Shown piece by piece: positions 23,301 to 37,000 of a DNA stretch of 64,000 nucleotides. The stretch comes from Rhexocercosporidium sp. MPI-PUGE-AT-0058. Taxonomy: Eukaryota; Ascomycota; Leotiomycetes; Helotiales. How positions within the stretch are numbered: position 1 is the stretch's first letter; each line of letters starts with the position of its first letter. Made by a program: the position numbers and the translations under genes. The stretch is taken from positions 2,852,001 to 2,916,000 of the forward strand of contig JAGTJL010000002.1 in assembly GCA_020746875.1 (NCBI GenBank), written 5' to 3'. The notes below the pieces were generated by a model. The model was not told the origin of the DNA, did no database searches, and was given only the letters and a program-made list of their open reading frames with translations.

Positions 23301-25689
23301 AAAGATTTGAGTAAAAATAAATGTTTTAAAGTTCGCTATTAATAAAATTTTGTCTTAACTCTTCGGAGAGGGTGCGGAGGCTCGATGGCACCTTATTACA
23401 TTTTATTTAAAGAAACTCTCTCTTATTAAGTAATAGTATAAAGTTTATAACGGAGAGTTAATAATAATAATATATACATTTAAATAATAAAGTTAATACC
23501 TTTAAGGCGCTTTTAATATTATAATAATTTAAATAAATTATTATAATCTTAAATATTTTATAATAAAACAAAGGCTTACCGGACGGCAAGCAAGGTAAGC
23601 TAATAAACTAACTGAATTCGATTTTATTATTAAATATTAAACTAAGGTTATAAATCTTATTAATAAGCCTTTATAAAGACTTAACCTTAAAGACTCAGAA
23701 CTTAATCGAGGTAAAGACAAAGAAGAGGAGTAGTTATCGACGTTATATTAAAAGCTACGTTTAATTACGATATTATAAAAAAGAAGGCTTTTATTAATAG
23801 CATTTTTAAAGTCGGGGCTTAAATAACCTTATATTAATGAGTTATTAAAGCTAAATTAAGGATTGTTTATAAAGGATTTATAAGGCAGCGAAAAGTAATT
23901 AAAAGGGGTATAAGGGACCCCCGACGGGTTTATTATTAATGTTATTAATTATAAACAATATATATTACGGCGAATAATAATTATATAATTATAAACTAAA
24001 ATAATAAATAACGACTTTTTAAAACCGATTTAAAATATAATCCTTAATTTATAAAAAGTAAATCCTTTTATAATAAATAAGACGTACGAATCGATTCCGA
24101 GGGGACGTCGAGCTAAGTCCGAAGGACACTAAAAGATGTGCGAAAATAAACTATTATAATATTATAATAGGACTTATATATTATTTAAGAAATCACTTTA
24201 AAGTGAAATCTTAAGTGTTAATTATAATAATATCGTGATAAGACACTTTAGGTTCCGAAAAACCTTTAAATTGCTTTTAAGGAAATACTTTTAGTAAGGA
24301 TTATATATAAATATTAAAAAGTATATAAGTACTTACGTAAAATATTAAAAAAAGAAATTAAAAAGGCACCGACTTTACGGCGAGTTAATCTTGTTTTTTA
24401 TTCTTTTAAAACTTTAAAAAGAAATAACTATAGATTTTATTATAAACTTACTATTAAGTAAAAGAGTAAGTCGAGTGTATATTTTTATTTTTATAATCGT
24501 CGATCGATTTATAAAGTTAATTTAATATATCCCCGTAATAAAGACGATTATTATATTCGAGCTAGCCGAGCTTTTTATATAATATATATATAAGGACTTT
24601 AAAGGCCTTAAAGGTATTACTATTAATAAAGGCTTTATCTTTATAAGTAAGTTTTAGTTTTTAATAATATTTTACTTTTAGGTTTAATGCCGACTTAATA
24701 CCGCATTTTATTTATAAATTAATAGGCAAATCGAACGGCAAAACTAAGTCTTAAAATTTTATTTAAGGATATATTATAATTACCGTTAAAATAATTAAGC
24801 CTTTAAATTAGCCTTAGCGGAATTTATATATAATAATTTAGTATATATATTTATTAATTCGATACTTTTTTAAATATTATATGAGTTTAATTTAAAGTTT
24901 AATTTAAACGTCGAGGACGACGTTTAAGAAGGAGGGGCATTTATTATAATTAAGAGAATAAGACTCTTATAATAAAAAAGAGAAGTATTTACGGAGAAGC
25001 TTTGAATTGCTTTTAAATCTTATAAAAAGTTTTATAATATTAAATATAAAAAGATTAGGTTTTAAGTTAAAAATATAGTTTTATTAATTATAAAGTACTT
25101 TTAATAATTAAAACCTTCTTAAAAGCTTATTAATAAATTTTTAAGGCCTTTTAAAGTTAAAAGAGTTATTTATAATTATAATTAAGTATATTAGCTCGAA
25201 TTACCTCCGACTTACCGCATTTATAATACTTTTTATATATTATTTTTAAAACCGTAGTAAGGACGAAACGGAATCGAAGTTAAACCGGAGGTAATTTAAG
25301 GTTAAAAATAAAAAGAGTTCGAAGTTAAGTTTATTTAAGCTTATAAAAATATAAAGTAAAGTCGCTTATATTTAATTTATTAAAAGAGTTATTTTATTAT
25401 AAATAATACTTAAGAGCTTATAAGTCATTTTATATACGCTAAAGATGCGTTATAAGAATACTTAAGGAATATATTAAAAAAAAGGAAATCGGAATTATAA
25501 TAAAAGTTATAAAAATAAAAAGATTAAAAGTAAAAGTTTTTATTTAAACCCCGAAGGGCGCCGAAGGCAAAACAAAAAAGCCTAAAGGTATAAACCGTAA
25601 TATAATAAAAAGCTTAAAGGCGTTATTTATAATTAAAGGCTATCGCTAAAGGAGCGGAGACGGCGGCGGGCCTGAAGATTTTCTTTTAT

Positions 25690-25798
25690 ATTTTTATTTT
25701 TATTTTTATTTTTATTTTTATTTTTATTTTTATTTTTATTTTTATTTTTATTTTTATTTTTATTTTTATTTTTATTTTTATTTTTATTTTTATTTTTA

Positions 25799-25829
<31 letters not shown>

Positions 25830-26143
25830 TTTATTTTTATTTTTATTTTTATTTTTATTTTTATTTTTATTTTTATTTTTATTTTTATTTTTATTTTTAT
25901 TTTTATTTTTATTTTTATTTTTATTTTTATTTTTATTTTTATTTTTATTTTTATTTTTATTTTTATTTTTATTTTTATTTTTATTTTTATTTTTATTTTT
26001 ATTTTTATTTTTATTTTTATTTTTATTTTTATTTTTATTTTTATTTTTAATTTTATTTTTTTTATTTTTTTTTTTATTTTTATTTTAATTTTTTTTTTAT
26101 TTTTTTTTTATTTTTTTTATTTTTTTTAATTTTTTTTTTTTTT
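25690..26143. repeat. hexanucleotide (TTTTTA)n tract inside Gypsy-1
   Basis: About 360 bp (roughly 60 units) of near-perfect TTTTTA repeats to 26,049, with one 5-bp phase break near 25,825, then a degenerate T-rich tail to about 26,143. It lies between the integrase end and the 3' accessory region of the retrotransposon. Confidence 0.9.
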
Positions 26144-26149
26144 TCCTTT

Positions 26150-27103
26150 TTAACTTCGCCTTTAGGGGTTTATTAAAGTTAATATAAAGGAAATATAAAG
26201 GCATATTAATACTTATAAGGACACGACGTAATAACTCTTAAAAGAAAGCGTTAGTTTCGTTTTACGTAACGAAAAGCTAGTAAAGGAAGGCATTAGTAAT
26301 AGTAGTAGCGGCAGGAGTAGTAGTAGCGGCGGCAGGACGGGGGGTGGCGGAGGCGGGACGGAGGAAAGATAAGGCGTTACCGCCGGTAGACCGGGCGGCT
26401 TAAGCGAATCGGTCTACCGCGGCTACCACGGCAATAGCTAAGTCCCGAACCTCGTCGGCTAAGGTAAAGCTAAAGGCAAAGTTATTTTAAATTATAAGTA
26501 ATTTTAAGGTAAAGTCGTATACTTTCTTAAGGAGTTATTAAAGTTAATATAAATGCTTTAATATTTATTAATAATAAAAAGATATTAAAGTACTTACGGC
26601 GATATACCGGGACTTTTAATTGCGGTAGTAATTATATTTAATATTATTAGCCTTCGAAAAGGCATAGACGTGGTTTACTATGCTATTAATAAGGTGACGG
26701 GCGTAGCGGCAGTAAATCGAAGCCATAATAAAGGCAAGTGGAATATATAGTTTAATATAATATAATATAATATAACGAGGGGGAGACGGAGGGATAGCGA
26801 AACTAAATCGGAGGAGAGGATAATAATATTAATTAAAGATTAGATTTATTTAAGAGTTAAAATGTAAATAAATTACAATAAAACTCGCCACACCGCCTAA
26901 TTACATAAACTATTATTAATTTAAATTTATTTATATTCCGATTTAAGTCCGTAATATTATTATTTACTTTATAAGTAGACTACTTTTATTTTAAGGAATC
27001 GAGTCCGACTTAAGTCCGTATATATTTCGATTTACGTTTGTTATATTATATTATTATTATATTACTTTATATTTTAAAAATAAAATTTTAAGAGAAGGGG
27101 TAA
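26150..27103 (-). other. post-pol region of Gypsy-1 with a C/G-rich island and possible antisense coding trace
   Basis: At 26,290-26,480 sequence built of GGC/GGA units stands out from the AT-rich surroundings, but it too has almost no CpA, so it is what RIP leaves of a GC-rich stretch. Minus-strand translation reads ADEVRDLAIAVVAAVDRFA followed by an Ala/Pro/Thr-rich run, suggesting an old antisense ORF. No family match. Confidence 0.35.
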
Positions 27104-27305
27104 TATTAAGAGTAGAATTTAATATAAAAAGGGTCGGGGGTTTTATAAAAGGTTTGCAGGCTTAACACGGATTACGTGTTAATATTTTTATTTATTTACT
27201 TTAAAGGGGAGTAAGGAGGATTTAAAAGGCTAGAGATTAGTCTAAATTATAATTAACATACCTTAAACGTTTTAAATAGTAATTCCTTATTATTTGAACC
27301 TTACA
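27104..27305 (+). repeat. 3' LTR of Gypsy-1
   Basis: 202 bp, the RIPed partner of the LTR at 20,166 (begins TATTAAGAGTAG), ending CCTTACA before the GACGG duplication. Confidence 0.9.
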
Positions 27306-27310
27306 GACGG

Positions 27311-28610
27311 TCAAACTTAAAAGAATCAATTAGAAAGCTAATTAATAAGTGCGGGAGAGCCCCTTTATATGTATAAGTCATGTGACGTGGCGCTGATGCA
27401 GAGCAGTCGTCACAATAAATATATTATATAAAACAGTTTATAAAACAGTTTATAAAATAATTAAACGACGTCCGACGGATTAATCGCGATATAATATTAT
27501 ATATTTAACGTAATAATTTAAATAACCGCGTTAATTTAATTAATTAAACTCATTAATTAAAATACGGCTATTCGACTTACCACGGCTTAATCCTTACTTT
27601 AAGCGACGCGAAGGCGTACTAATATATTATTAATTAAAGTATTAATATCGCGGACGCTATTATTAAAAAAAGGAATAATTATTATATATATATTTATTTA
27701 TTTTATTTATACGGAATCGAGCCCGTAATATAAGAAAGCCGAGGCTTTTATAATATTAATAGAATTAATCTTACTTATATATTTAATTACGCTGGCGTTT
27801 TACTTCTTCTTATAAGTAATTCCTTTTATATATACGCTTATTTTTTAGACTTCTTTAAAAGCTAAATATTGATTTTTTAAATATATTTACACTGAACCTT
27901 TACGAAGCTTTACTTACCGTGAATTCCATCTGACAAGTTATATAGACCTAGAAATCCCCCGTATAATAGAATTATCATTTACACTAAATCTCTTTTTTTC
28001 ATTACGTGTACGTATATAAGAGCTTTAGTATAAGTATAATTTTTCTGAATTGTTACGTGCGCTTATTAAATTTTTTTAAAAAGAAAGACTTATAATACAA
28101 GATTTTTATTAAGAGTTATAAATCGGACGTATACGTTAGCGGCCGTTAAAGCGTATCGATTCCTAGTTATAATTCTTACGTTTTAAGCGTTTTAAGTTAA
28201 ATATAAGTAAATTATTACGTTTAACCGCTTAAGCTATAGATTATACTTTAGCTTAAGTGCGATTTATAACTTAAGCGGTTAAATGTCATATATAGCCGAT
28301 ACAGCTTTCATTCGCTAAAACTAGTCTTACTCCGCTGCCAAAACTTTTGCTAATGTAACCCTATTATAATACCAATACCTGCAAGGCTTTACTCACTACG
28401 ATTATTCAATAATATCTTACGAAGGTTGTACTTTGTATACAGTCGACGAACTAATTAGCACGTGGTCAAAATCAAAAGAATCAGATAGAAATTAATTCAT
28501 TGCAGTGGCCTTTCATCAGCCAATCCCATCGCTACTTTTCCTGGCTCTGCTGAAGCGCCAGGGAGGCAAATCTATTCTTCTATCGCTGAACCCCTCTCTA
28601 CCCCTTCCTT
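27311..28610. other. AT-rich flank between Gypsy-1 and the SDR gene
   Basis: 27,311-27,412 keeps CpA/TpG and is the original target side of Gypsy-1. From about 27,420 to 28,340 the DNA is again RIPed with no readable family. The last 200 bp are the 3' flank of the SDR gene. Confidence 0.4.
28220..28283. repeat. 14-bp perfect inverted repeat
   Basis: TTTAACCGCTTAAG at 28,220-28,233 and its complement at 28,270-28,283, 36 nt apart, inside RIPed DNA. Possibly the ends of a tiny TIR remnant or a stem-loop. Confidence 0.5.
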
Positions 28611-29348
28611 CTACTTGAGTGGTGCACCTCCATTGGTGCTCACGACCGAGCCAGTAGCGTCGATATTCTTCATCAAATAGACAAACGCTTCGGCGACATC
28701 CTCAGGCTTAGCAGGCTTGCCAAGGAGAGAGTTCTTGCTGGACATATCCCGCATGAAACTAGCATAGTCACCCCACATCTCCGTCTCGGTGGAACCAGGA
28801 GCGACGACGTTGACGCGTAAGGGCGCAAGGTCAACAGCCAGGCATTTACCGAGGTTGTGCAGGCCAGCAATGAAGGCTGACAGGACGCCGTAGCCCGGGA
28901 CAGGTTTCTCAGCAATAGCGCCGCCAGTGAATGTGATGCTGGAGGTGTAGCTGCTCTTGAGGAACTTTGGCGCGATCTTTCCGATCAAGATGGGTACGAT
29001 GACGGGCAACCTAGCCGCAGCAATGGCAGTAGCTACGTCCGTGTCGGCTAGTGGAGGAGACTGGCCTTTGCCTGCAGTGCAGACGACGTGATCAAGGGAA
29101 CCAGTCTTGGTGGCCTCAGTGAAGAGCTTTTCGAGTTGGGCTTCGACGTCATCACCGCCGAGGTTAACAGTGTATCCAGTAACATGAGAGTCACCCTTCA
29201 GGCGTTTGACGGCAGCGTCTACTCTGTCCTTGCTGGAAGACGCGATGATAACATTGGCCTTCTCAGCTAGGGCTAGCTTGGCTACGGCAAAACCCATGCC
29301 CGATGAGCCGCCGATAATGAGAATGTTTTGGCCGGTGATGGGAGCCAT
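28611..29348 (-). CDS. short-chain dehydrogenase/reductase (SDR), atypical active site
   Basis: Intact 245-aa single-exon ORF starting at ATG 29,348. It has a Rossmann fold with the dinucleotide motif GGSSGMG at residues 13-19, TAGK at 91-94 in place of NNAG, Ser near 137-138 and Tyr153. The catalytic motif reads YGVLS, so the Lys of YxxxK is Ser157. The following LAVDLAPLRVN and VVAPG segments are standard for SDRs, and the length is usual. Without the Lys the usual oxidoreductase chemistry is doubtful; a group of fungal SDR-like proteins is known to vary here, so it could use another base or be non-catalytic. Substrate unknown. Base composition is normal, and the gene lies between two RIP-saturated transposon blocks without any stop of its own. 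Confidence 0.88.
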   Translation of the reverse strand: MAPITGQNILIIGGSSGMGFAVAKLALAEKANVIIASSSKDRVDAAVKRLKGDSHVTGYTVNLGGDDVEAQLEKLFTEATKTGSLDHVVCTAGKGQSPPLADTDVATAIAAARLPVIVPILIGKIAPKFLKSSYTSSITFTGGAIAEKPVPGYGVLSAFIAGLHNLGKCLAVDLAPLRVNVVAPGSTETEMWGDYASFMRDMSSKNSLLGKPAKPEDVAEAFVYLMKNIDATGSVVSTNGGAPLK

Positions 29349-30168
29349 TTTGAGGATCCGAAATCTGTGATGAGGTGGTGGCGTATAGTAGCGCTGGCTG
29401 ACTTTCGAGGGAAGAGTCGTGGTTTAATTTTTTAGTGGAGTTTGAAGGGCTTGGTGTGCTCGTAAGAAACTAGTCGAGGAAAAATTTAAAGGTGACTTGG
29501 TATTTACTCTTTCTTTGTCCTTGCTCATCAAGTGATTGTGATCACTTAACCGGGGATAACGGTGTTTAGGATGGTGATAATGGACGGCATTAGAACGTCA
29601 GCCTTGCGGAGTAACTATAACTACGCAATTGGCCAACTCCTTTCTTAAAACCAACAAACACTGAACCTGGAAGATTAAATGCAGGTTAATCATTATTGGT
29701 CATAAGTATCCATCTTTCGAGGCCAAGGGGAGTGGGCGTCTGTGCAAGCCTTACAGGCCGGGCCCCATTTTTGTGGCTTTACCCCTTTACAGGTGGTGGC
29801 GGGAAGATCCGTGAGATTGGACGCTAATCCAATCCACTTCCCCTTGTTTTCACATCCGCTTGTTTTCACATCACCATGTAGCAATGCAAACACTGGGGAT
29901 GATTGATACATTTCACTCTTGCGGTCCTCACAAGGATTTTGGCCAGTTTTTGTTTATCACGATGCACCGTGATCTTCGGGGCAGATTGAAGGGACTATCT
30001 TCTTTTTCTTTTTTTTATTCTGTCTTTTTCTGCGGCACAGGTAAGTTTGGTGGAGCGCTGAGACTCACTTCTACTTCTACTCCCTGCGCTGCATGAATAC
30101 AACGTACAAATAACCCATAGCTCACAGCCTCTCGGCAAACTTTTGCCAGCCGGGATCTTGCTCTAAGT
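29349..30168. other. promoter side of the SDR gene; no other gene
   Basis: Normal composition. Short ORFs at 29,693-29,911 (minus) and 29,860-30,096 (plus) overlap and show no domain. The compositional border of the next transposon stack begins near 30,170. Confidence 0.45.
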
Positions 30169-30824
30169 CCCTACCTCCCCTCTTTCCGGCTACTATTTAC
30201 ACCAAAAATCGCGATTTTTGACCCTTGCAATTTCTATTAAATATTAATAAAAACGTCAGAAACTTTCAAAATATACTTATTATACTTTTCTTATTAATAC
30301 CACAATTAGAGAGCTAATTTCGATTACGTAATATTTTATGATTATAAAAACAAAAATTTACATACAAAAAGCGTAAAAAAAAACACTTCTATATAACCAC
30401 CAGTGGGTGTCAGAATTCGGTAACCACCGCCCAAAATAAGCGATTCTCACCTAAAATCCTCTACTTTAATATATTGTCTAAAAACGAATGAGATATAAAT
30501 ACTTTTGAAATTCCAGGACATTCTTTTTTATTAGTTTCTTTAAGATTTAAAGAGGATTATATCTTCGTATAATAAAACATAAATTAAGTAGCCAAGCTTA
30601 TTTTAAATAAGGAAATAGTAGTCTTTTTGGTAGTGTTTTCATTCTTATTATAAAAGCTTTTTATATAATCATTTTATATGAAAGAAAAGTAGTAAGAGTT
30701 TATTCATATATAATAACGAACAAGACTTTAATATCTATAAAGATTCTTATTAATTACTTATCATTTTATGTTAAGTGTAAAAGGGTGACTTTTGGTGAGG
30801 ATCGCCTAAAATTTAAGGTGTGGT

Positions 30825-31084
30825 TGTGACGATAGGTGCACTTAGGAGCTTCTTAGCGAGTCAGGGAATCCAGGGGTTCAGAGGTAACTAAGTCATACCG
30901 AGTCGGACTAATACCGGAGGGGTTTCGGAGGAGCCTATATATATATAAACTCACACTCCCTTTACTCCCTCTTTCCTTCTTTATCTTTTTATTTCCTTCG
31001 TATTAAACCTATTAGCTCTCGATAGCCTTAGTTAAAGTATTATTATATACCTCTTATACCGCTTTCTTAATTAATAACGTTATA
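30825..31084 (+). repeat. 5' LTR of Gypsy-2
   Basis: 260 bp, begins TGTGACGATAGGTGCAC. Contains a TATATATATAA promoter-like stretch and a CT-rich region. It retains more CpA/TpG than the 3' copy. Confidence 0.9.
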
Positions 31085-34000
31085 TTAAATAAGAAGATTA
31101 CTTCCGCTAAAGACAGCTTTATAATACCTTATTAAAGATTTAGTTACTAATATTTTAAAAAGTTAAAATTCTAAAGATCTCTTAATAATTAAGAACTAAG
31201 ATTTAATTTAATACTTCACAATTAATAACGCCTGGAGTAATCTTCGCTAACTACGCTTTAAATAACCCTCTTTATATAAAGGCCGCTATAAACAGATTTT
31301 AAGAAAGTGTTTTTATTATACCCGGAACCTTATTATTTAAGTACGAAACCCGCCTCGAATCTGCTCCGAGTCAAATACTTATTTCTATTAAGACTTATTA
31401 TATTTTAATTAATTATTAAAAAACTTATTAAATTAAGTCCTTTAGTTATTACGACCTCTTTAAGGGCGCCTTCTAATTTAAAAATACTTATTGCCTCGCC
31501 CCTTAAAACTAGCGTCGTTACTTAAAAGAATAAAAGCAAAGCTTAAGACGATATAAATTATAATAACCTTAACGTTTTAAAGGGACTCTTTTAAGCCGTT
31601 AATAATCGAACTAAAGATTAAATAAATAAGTAAAGAAAACTCTAATTTAATCTTATTAAAATTAAGGTTATACTCGTAGCCCTTATTACCCCTCGGCCTA
31701 ATTTAATACGACTTAACGATAATCCTAAAAAAGACCTTACTCTTTTTAAGCCTTCTAAACCACCTTAAAGTCGCTTACGAACCCCTACTCCTCCTTTACT
31801 TTAATTAATAGAATTTAATAAAAGTTTATTAAAAAGTTATGCCTTTCTTACTCCCGGAGCTTATTTAAGCTCGTTTCAGCTTCTTAAGATTTAATTAATA
31901 GAAAAAATTACTTTATTAAATAATAGCTTAAACCTTTTATTTAAATAATAGCGTGCTTTAATTCAAGACCGCTTAAAAGTTAACGCTAATCTTTACTTAA
32001 TAAAAAGAGCTCGTCGTGCTTTTATTTAAGAATTAATTACCGAAACGGCATAATTTTATTTAAAACCTTAATACCTTTCGAAAACTTATTCTTTTAAAAC
32101 CGCTAAAGAAATAATCACACTCCTAAAATCCTACTTTTTAACCGGCTATAAAGCGGACGAATTCTAATCTGTTTTTTACGATTTATATATAAACTCTTAT
32201 TTTAAAAAAACCTTTATTAAGTTTAAAATAAGATTTTAAAGCGCTATTATTTAAAATAACGTCGTTAAATCGGAATAATTCTTTTATATATAATAAAAAC
32301 TCTTTTTTAAATTATAAAACAAAACTTCTATTATTAAGTTAACTTAAGAAAATAATTATAATAAAATAGTTTTTCATTTTATCTTATTAAACTTAAAGAA
32401 CCGCCGGAATCGTATACTTAACTTAAATTTCATTTTAACTCGTACCTTAAATATAACTTAAAAGCCGTTTAATTTAAGTTAAATTACCTCTTTTATTTAA
32501 ACGCTTACTTAAAGAACTACTTTCGCCTGTTAATTTTCCTTAGCTTTATTTTAACGCTTTTTTACTCTTTAACGATAATCTATTCCCTTTTTATTACGTT
32601 AAAGCTTTATATATCTAAGGCCTTAAACTTTTATAAGTAATAATTTAATTAAATGTTATAATTACGGTAAATTTAATTATTATAAGAGCGACTGCCTTAA
32701 GACTCTTAAGGTTTAGCTCGTAAATAAAAGAATCGAGGAAAAAAGCGTAAAACTAAAAGAAGAATAAGAGGAATTATTAAAAAAATAAATAAAAGAAAAC
32801 GAAAAGGCCTAAAGAAAAACTCTTTTTTAAATTTACGTAAATATGATTTATTAAAGCTTAATTTAAACTCTTTTATAAAAAGAAAGTAATTCTTAGTCTT
32901 TTATATTATTAATATAAATAAATATAGCGTAATACTTTCCGCTTTAATAAATATTAAAGTAAACAATTACCTCTTTATGAATCGAACCTTTTTTGTGCGC
33001 CTTTTAAAAGCCTTAAAAGTAAAGATTCTACTCTTCTCTTATACTGTTTTAATTTGTAGTTTCTAGAATTCCGTACGAAGCCACGCCTTTCATTATATGC
33101 GTCTTTACTTAATAATAGACGGCAAACGCGTATATAATTGCCTTTTTATTATATTTAACTTAAGAAACTAAAATATAATAATTAACGTTAAATAAATAAG
33201 ACGCTTTTACGTCAAACTCGATTCGGTTAATAACCGTCTTATATAGCCTTTTATATATTCACGGACTTCTCGCTAAACGAAAGAATTAGTCATGTCGCTC
33301 CTTATTAAAGCTAAGGTAAGAATTACTAATTATTATTAATTAAATGCTAATCGACGTGACTTAATTATAAATTAAATTAATCGAAGACGACGATACTGCT
33401 AATTCGCTATTAATTATATATAAGTATCGACGTTATTAAAGAATCCCTTTAAGGAATAAGAGCTAAAAACAACTTTAAAACTCCTACTATTAAAGTCGGT
33501 CGGAAAACTAAAAGTAAAAAAGCCTTATTTACGACTACGCCGTCGCTTAAAACTTATTATAACTCCGTAAAAAACTCCCTTTTTTATTTATAAAATTAAC
33601 GCAAACGTATTTCATTTTAATATAAAGAATAAGAATATTAAGTTCTTTATAATTAATATTTATAAAGTAAACTGAGTTTTATAAGAAAAATATAAAAAAG
33701 AGGATTTAAATACCGTTTAAATCGTAGCCGAAAGGCTTTCGAAGTAATATTAACTTCTTAAGAAAGCATTTTCTAAGACGGAATTAAACGTTTTGCCACT
33801 TTATTAATATTACGATTATAAAATTTAATTAAAAGCTTTATTATTTAATTCTTATTCTCTTTTATATCGTTAATTAATAAAAGAGTTAAAAGTATTAAAA
33901 GAATACCTCTTAAAGAACCTTAATAAAGGGTTTATTAAGACGAATTAAAGTCCCTTTGCCTTTTCCGTCCTTTTTATAAAGAAAAGTAATAAAGGATTAT

Positions 34001-37000
34001 ATTTTTATATTAATTATTATTATCTAAATGCGCTAACGCAAAAGGACTTATATTTTATATTAAGAATCGACAAGCTCTTCTTTTACGTATCGAAAGCTAA
34101 AGTGTTTATTAAACTCGATATTCGAGCCGCATTTAATCGCATTTAAATGGACCTCGAGTCGGAAGAGTATACGACCTTCCGTATTAAGTATGGGATTTAT
34201 AAATATAAAGTATTACTCTTTAGACTTTATAATAAACTAAGTACGTACTAATACTATATAAACGACGTGTTATTAGATTATTTAAACGACTTCTATATAA
34301 TATACTTTAACGATATCCTATTTATTTAAAATCGATAAAAGAATATAAAAAACACGTTAAAATGGTTTTAAAACGACTTATAAAAGCTGACTTATAAGCT
34401 AATATTAAAAAGTATGAATTCCACGTTATTCATACTAAATACTTAAGTTATATTATAATTATAAAAGGAATTAAAATCAATTTAAAGAAAGTAAAGCCGT
34501 TATAAAACTAAAAATACTTAAAGACTATTATAATAATAAAATCTTTCTTAAGTTTTTACGGTTTTTATCGATAATTTATTCACAACTTTAGACTTATCGC
34601 GAAGCCTCTTTTTACGCTTACTTAATTTACAGTCCCTTAGAATTAGATGAAAAAGTATAAAAAGGCCTTTAAAGAATTATGGAATTAATTACTAATTATA
34701 TAAAAGATTTACTATTTTAACCCCGACTTATTAACGCGACTAAAAACCGACGCTTTTAATAAAGTAATTATAGGTATAGTTTCTTAATAACACGCTGACG
34801 GACTATAATACCCCTTAGGATTTTACTCCCACGTCTTAAATAATTATAAACTTAATTAGGAAATCTACGATAAAGAACTTTATATAATTATAAGATTATT
34901 TTATAAATAACGTCTTAAACTTATGTCTATTCAGACTAGACTCGGAGTATATTTGGACTATCGATTCCTAAAGTATTTTATAATAATAAAAGTCTTTATA
35001 AGTAAATAAGCTTAATAAATGAAATTCTTATTTAATTTCAATTTTTAAATTATATATACGCTAAATAAATAAAATTAAAAGGTTAATATTTTTAATTAAA
35101 AAAAGTAAAACTTAAAAGTCTAAGAAAAAGTAAAATTAAATAGTCGATTTAAAGTCTTATTTACGCCTAATTGCCTTAACTTTAAAATTAATACAGAGTT
35201 AGTAAATAAGTTTATAATTAACGTTATTTCTTTTTATTTTCTTTCCCTAAAAGCAGAAGACGCCGTTAATAATTTGACTTTAAAATTATTTAAAACCTTA
35301 TTTAACCTTATTAAAAAACTTTATTAAAATAACCGTAAGTCTTTTATAAAGGAATAGAAGTCTTTATTTAAGGATTATACGATAACGGACGGACTCTTAT
35401 GCTTTAAAAGCCGTTTATATATATAAAGGAATACCCCGTTATATATTAAATTAATTTAAAAGGCCTATAATTAGCTATTTATAACGCATTTAAGTGAAAA
35501 GAAGACTTATTAATTCCTTACTCTTAAGTATTATTAATTTAGAATAGGTTCGGACTACATTTAATATATAAGAAATTATAAAACTTATTAATATTCTTAC
35601 TTTAAATAAACTAAGTAGTAAGGGTTCTTATACCCTTTACTTATTTCCGCATATCTTATATAATATCTATATATAGATTATAAGGATTTTCTAAAGGATA
35701 AACACGGTTTTAATTAAATCTTAGTATTTATTAACCGCCTTAAAAAGAATTCCGTTATAATTCCTTATTATTAAAATATTAACGCTTATAGCACTATTTA
35801 ATTATTTATTTAATAGATTTATTAATTTAAACATACTTTAGAGACAATTATGTCTAACCGCGGCGCTTAGTTTATCTCCTTTTTTTAAAAAGAATTTTAT
35901 TATATTATCGGCGTTAAAATTAAGCTTTTTATAATTTATCATAAGGAGATAAATAAATAAACGGAGATTATGAATCGCTATATTAATTAAAGGCTTAAAT
36001 TATTCGTCACTTATTATTAAGATAATTAAAGTAAGTTAATACTTTTAATTAATAAAGCTTAAATATCCCTGCCTTACGAATCTATTGATATAATTCCGTA
36101 TTAGCTCAAATTCGATATAAAACTACGTAATAACTAAGACTAAAAGACGCTTAAGGCTATTATTTTATTAAAAAAGCTTAATTACGCTAACGTAAAGAAG
36201 TTAACTTAGCGTATAAAATAAGCGTAGAAAATTATTAAAGGAAATATATAAGCCGCTTAAGACTATATAGCTTACGTAATAAATTAAAAACGGAAGCCTA
36301 TCGACTAAGAAGTCGGAGAAGAAGTCTTTTTATTAATTAAGAACCTTAAGAGCTACTGTCTTAGTTATAAGCTTATAAATTAATAAGAAAGCCTTTTTAA
36401 GATTTTGGAGAAGGTAAGTTACTTTTATAAGCTAAAATTATTTATAAGCTTTTAAATATATAACGTATTTATATTAAAACTCTTTTTTAAAAACTTAAAG
36501 GACTTTTTATTAAGTTAAGAAACGCCGAAACCTCTTCCAGAGGTTATTGAGGGTTAAAAAGAATAAAAAATTAAGGAAATCCTTAGTGTTAAACTATATT
36601 ATAACGTATTTAAATATTAAGTAAAATAATTAGGCTATGACCCCGATCTATAGTGATATAATGCCTTTAATTTAATAAGGTCGCCTCATAAATTAAGAGA
36701 TTTCCATGTAACGTATTTTAATAAACTAGGACTACCTCAGAACTTATCCGAATAGCTTAAGGCTTAAAAATTAAGAAAAGATAATTATAATTACTTAAAA
36801 GATAATAAATTATAATTTCTTTTTAAAATAATAAAACGACGACGTTAATTAATAGCTATTTACCCTTTAATTTAAAATATTAACAGGGCTTTATAATTAT
36901 ATTTTAATAAGGACTTAGCCACCGATTTTATTATAAACGGCTACTTTTGTATAAGAATTTAAAAAAGGTAACGGCTATAAAAGACTATTAAAACTAATTT

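Larger units (their letters stand above)
20166..27305 (+). mobile_element. complete Ty3/Gypsy LTR retrotransposon (Gypsy-1), RIPed
   Basis: 7140 bp, bounded by 202-bp LTRs and a perfect 5-bp duplication GACGG (20,161-20,165 and 27,306-27,310). Plus-strand domains in order, all broken by stops: gag with a damaged zinc knuckle (CFRYKKLGYLIVKC, Cys and His changed to Tyr) near 21,640; protease LLDNGAEGNC near 21,880; reverse transcriptase from about 22,300, with YLDD at 22,866-22,877 and EFLGFIIG after it; RNase H and integrase to about 24,950; a poorly preserved tail that may be a chromodomain. A polypurine tract AGAGAAGGGG precedes the 3' LTR. Between pol and the 3' LTR lie a long hexanucleotide tract and a C/G-rich island. 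Confidence 0.9.
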
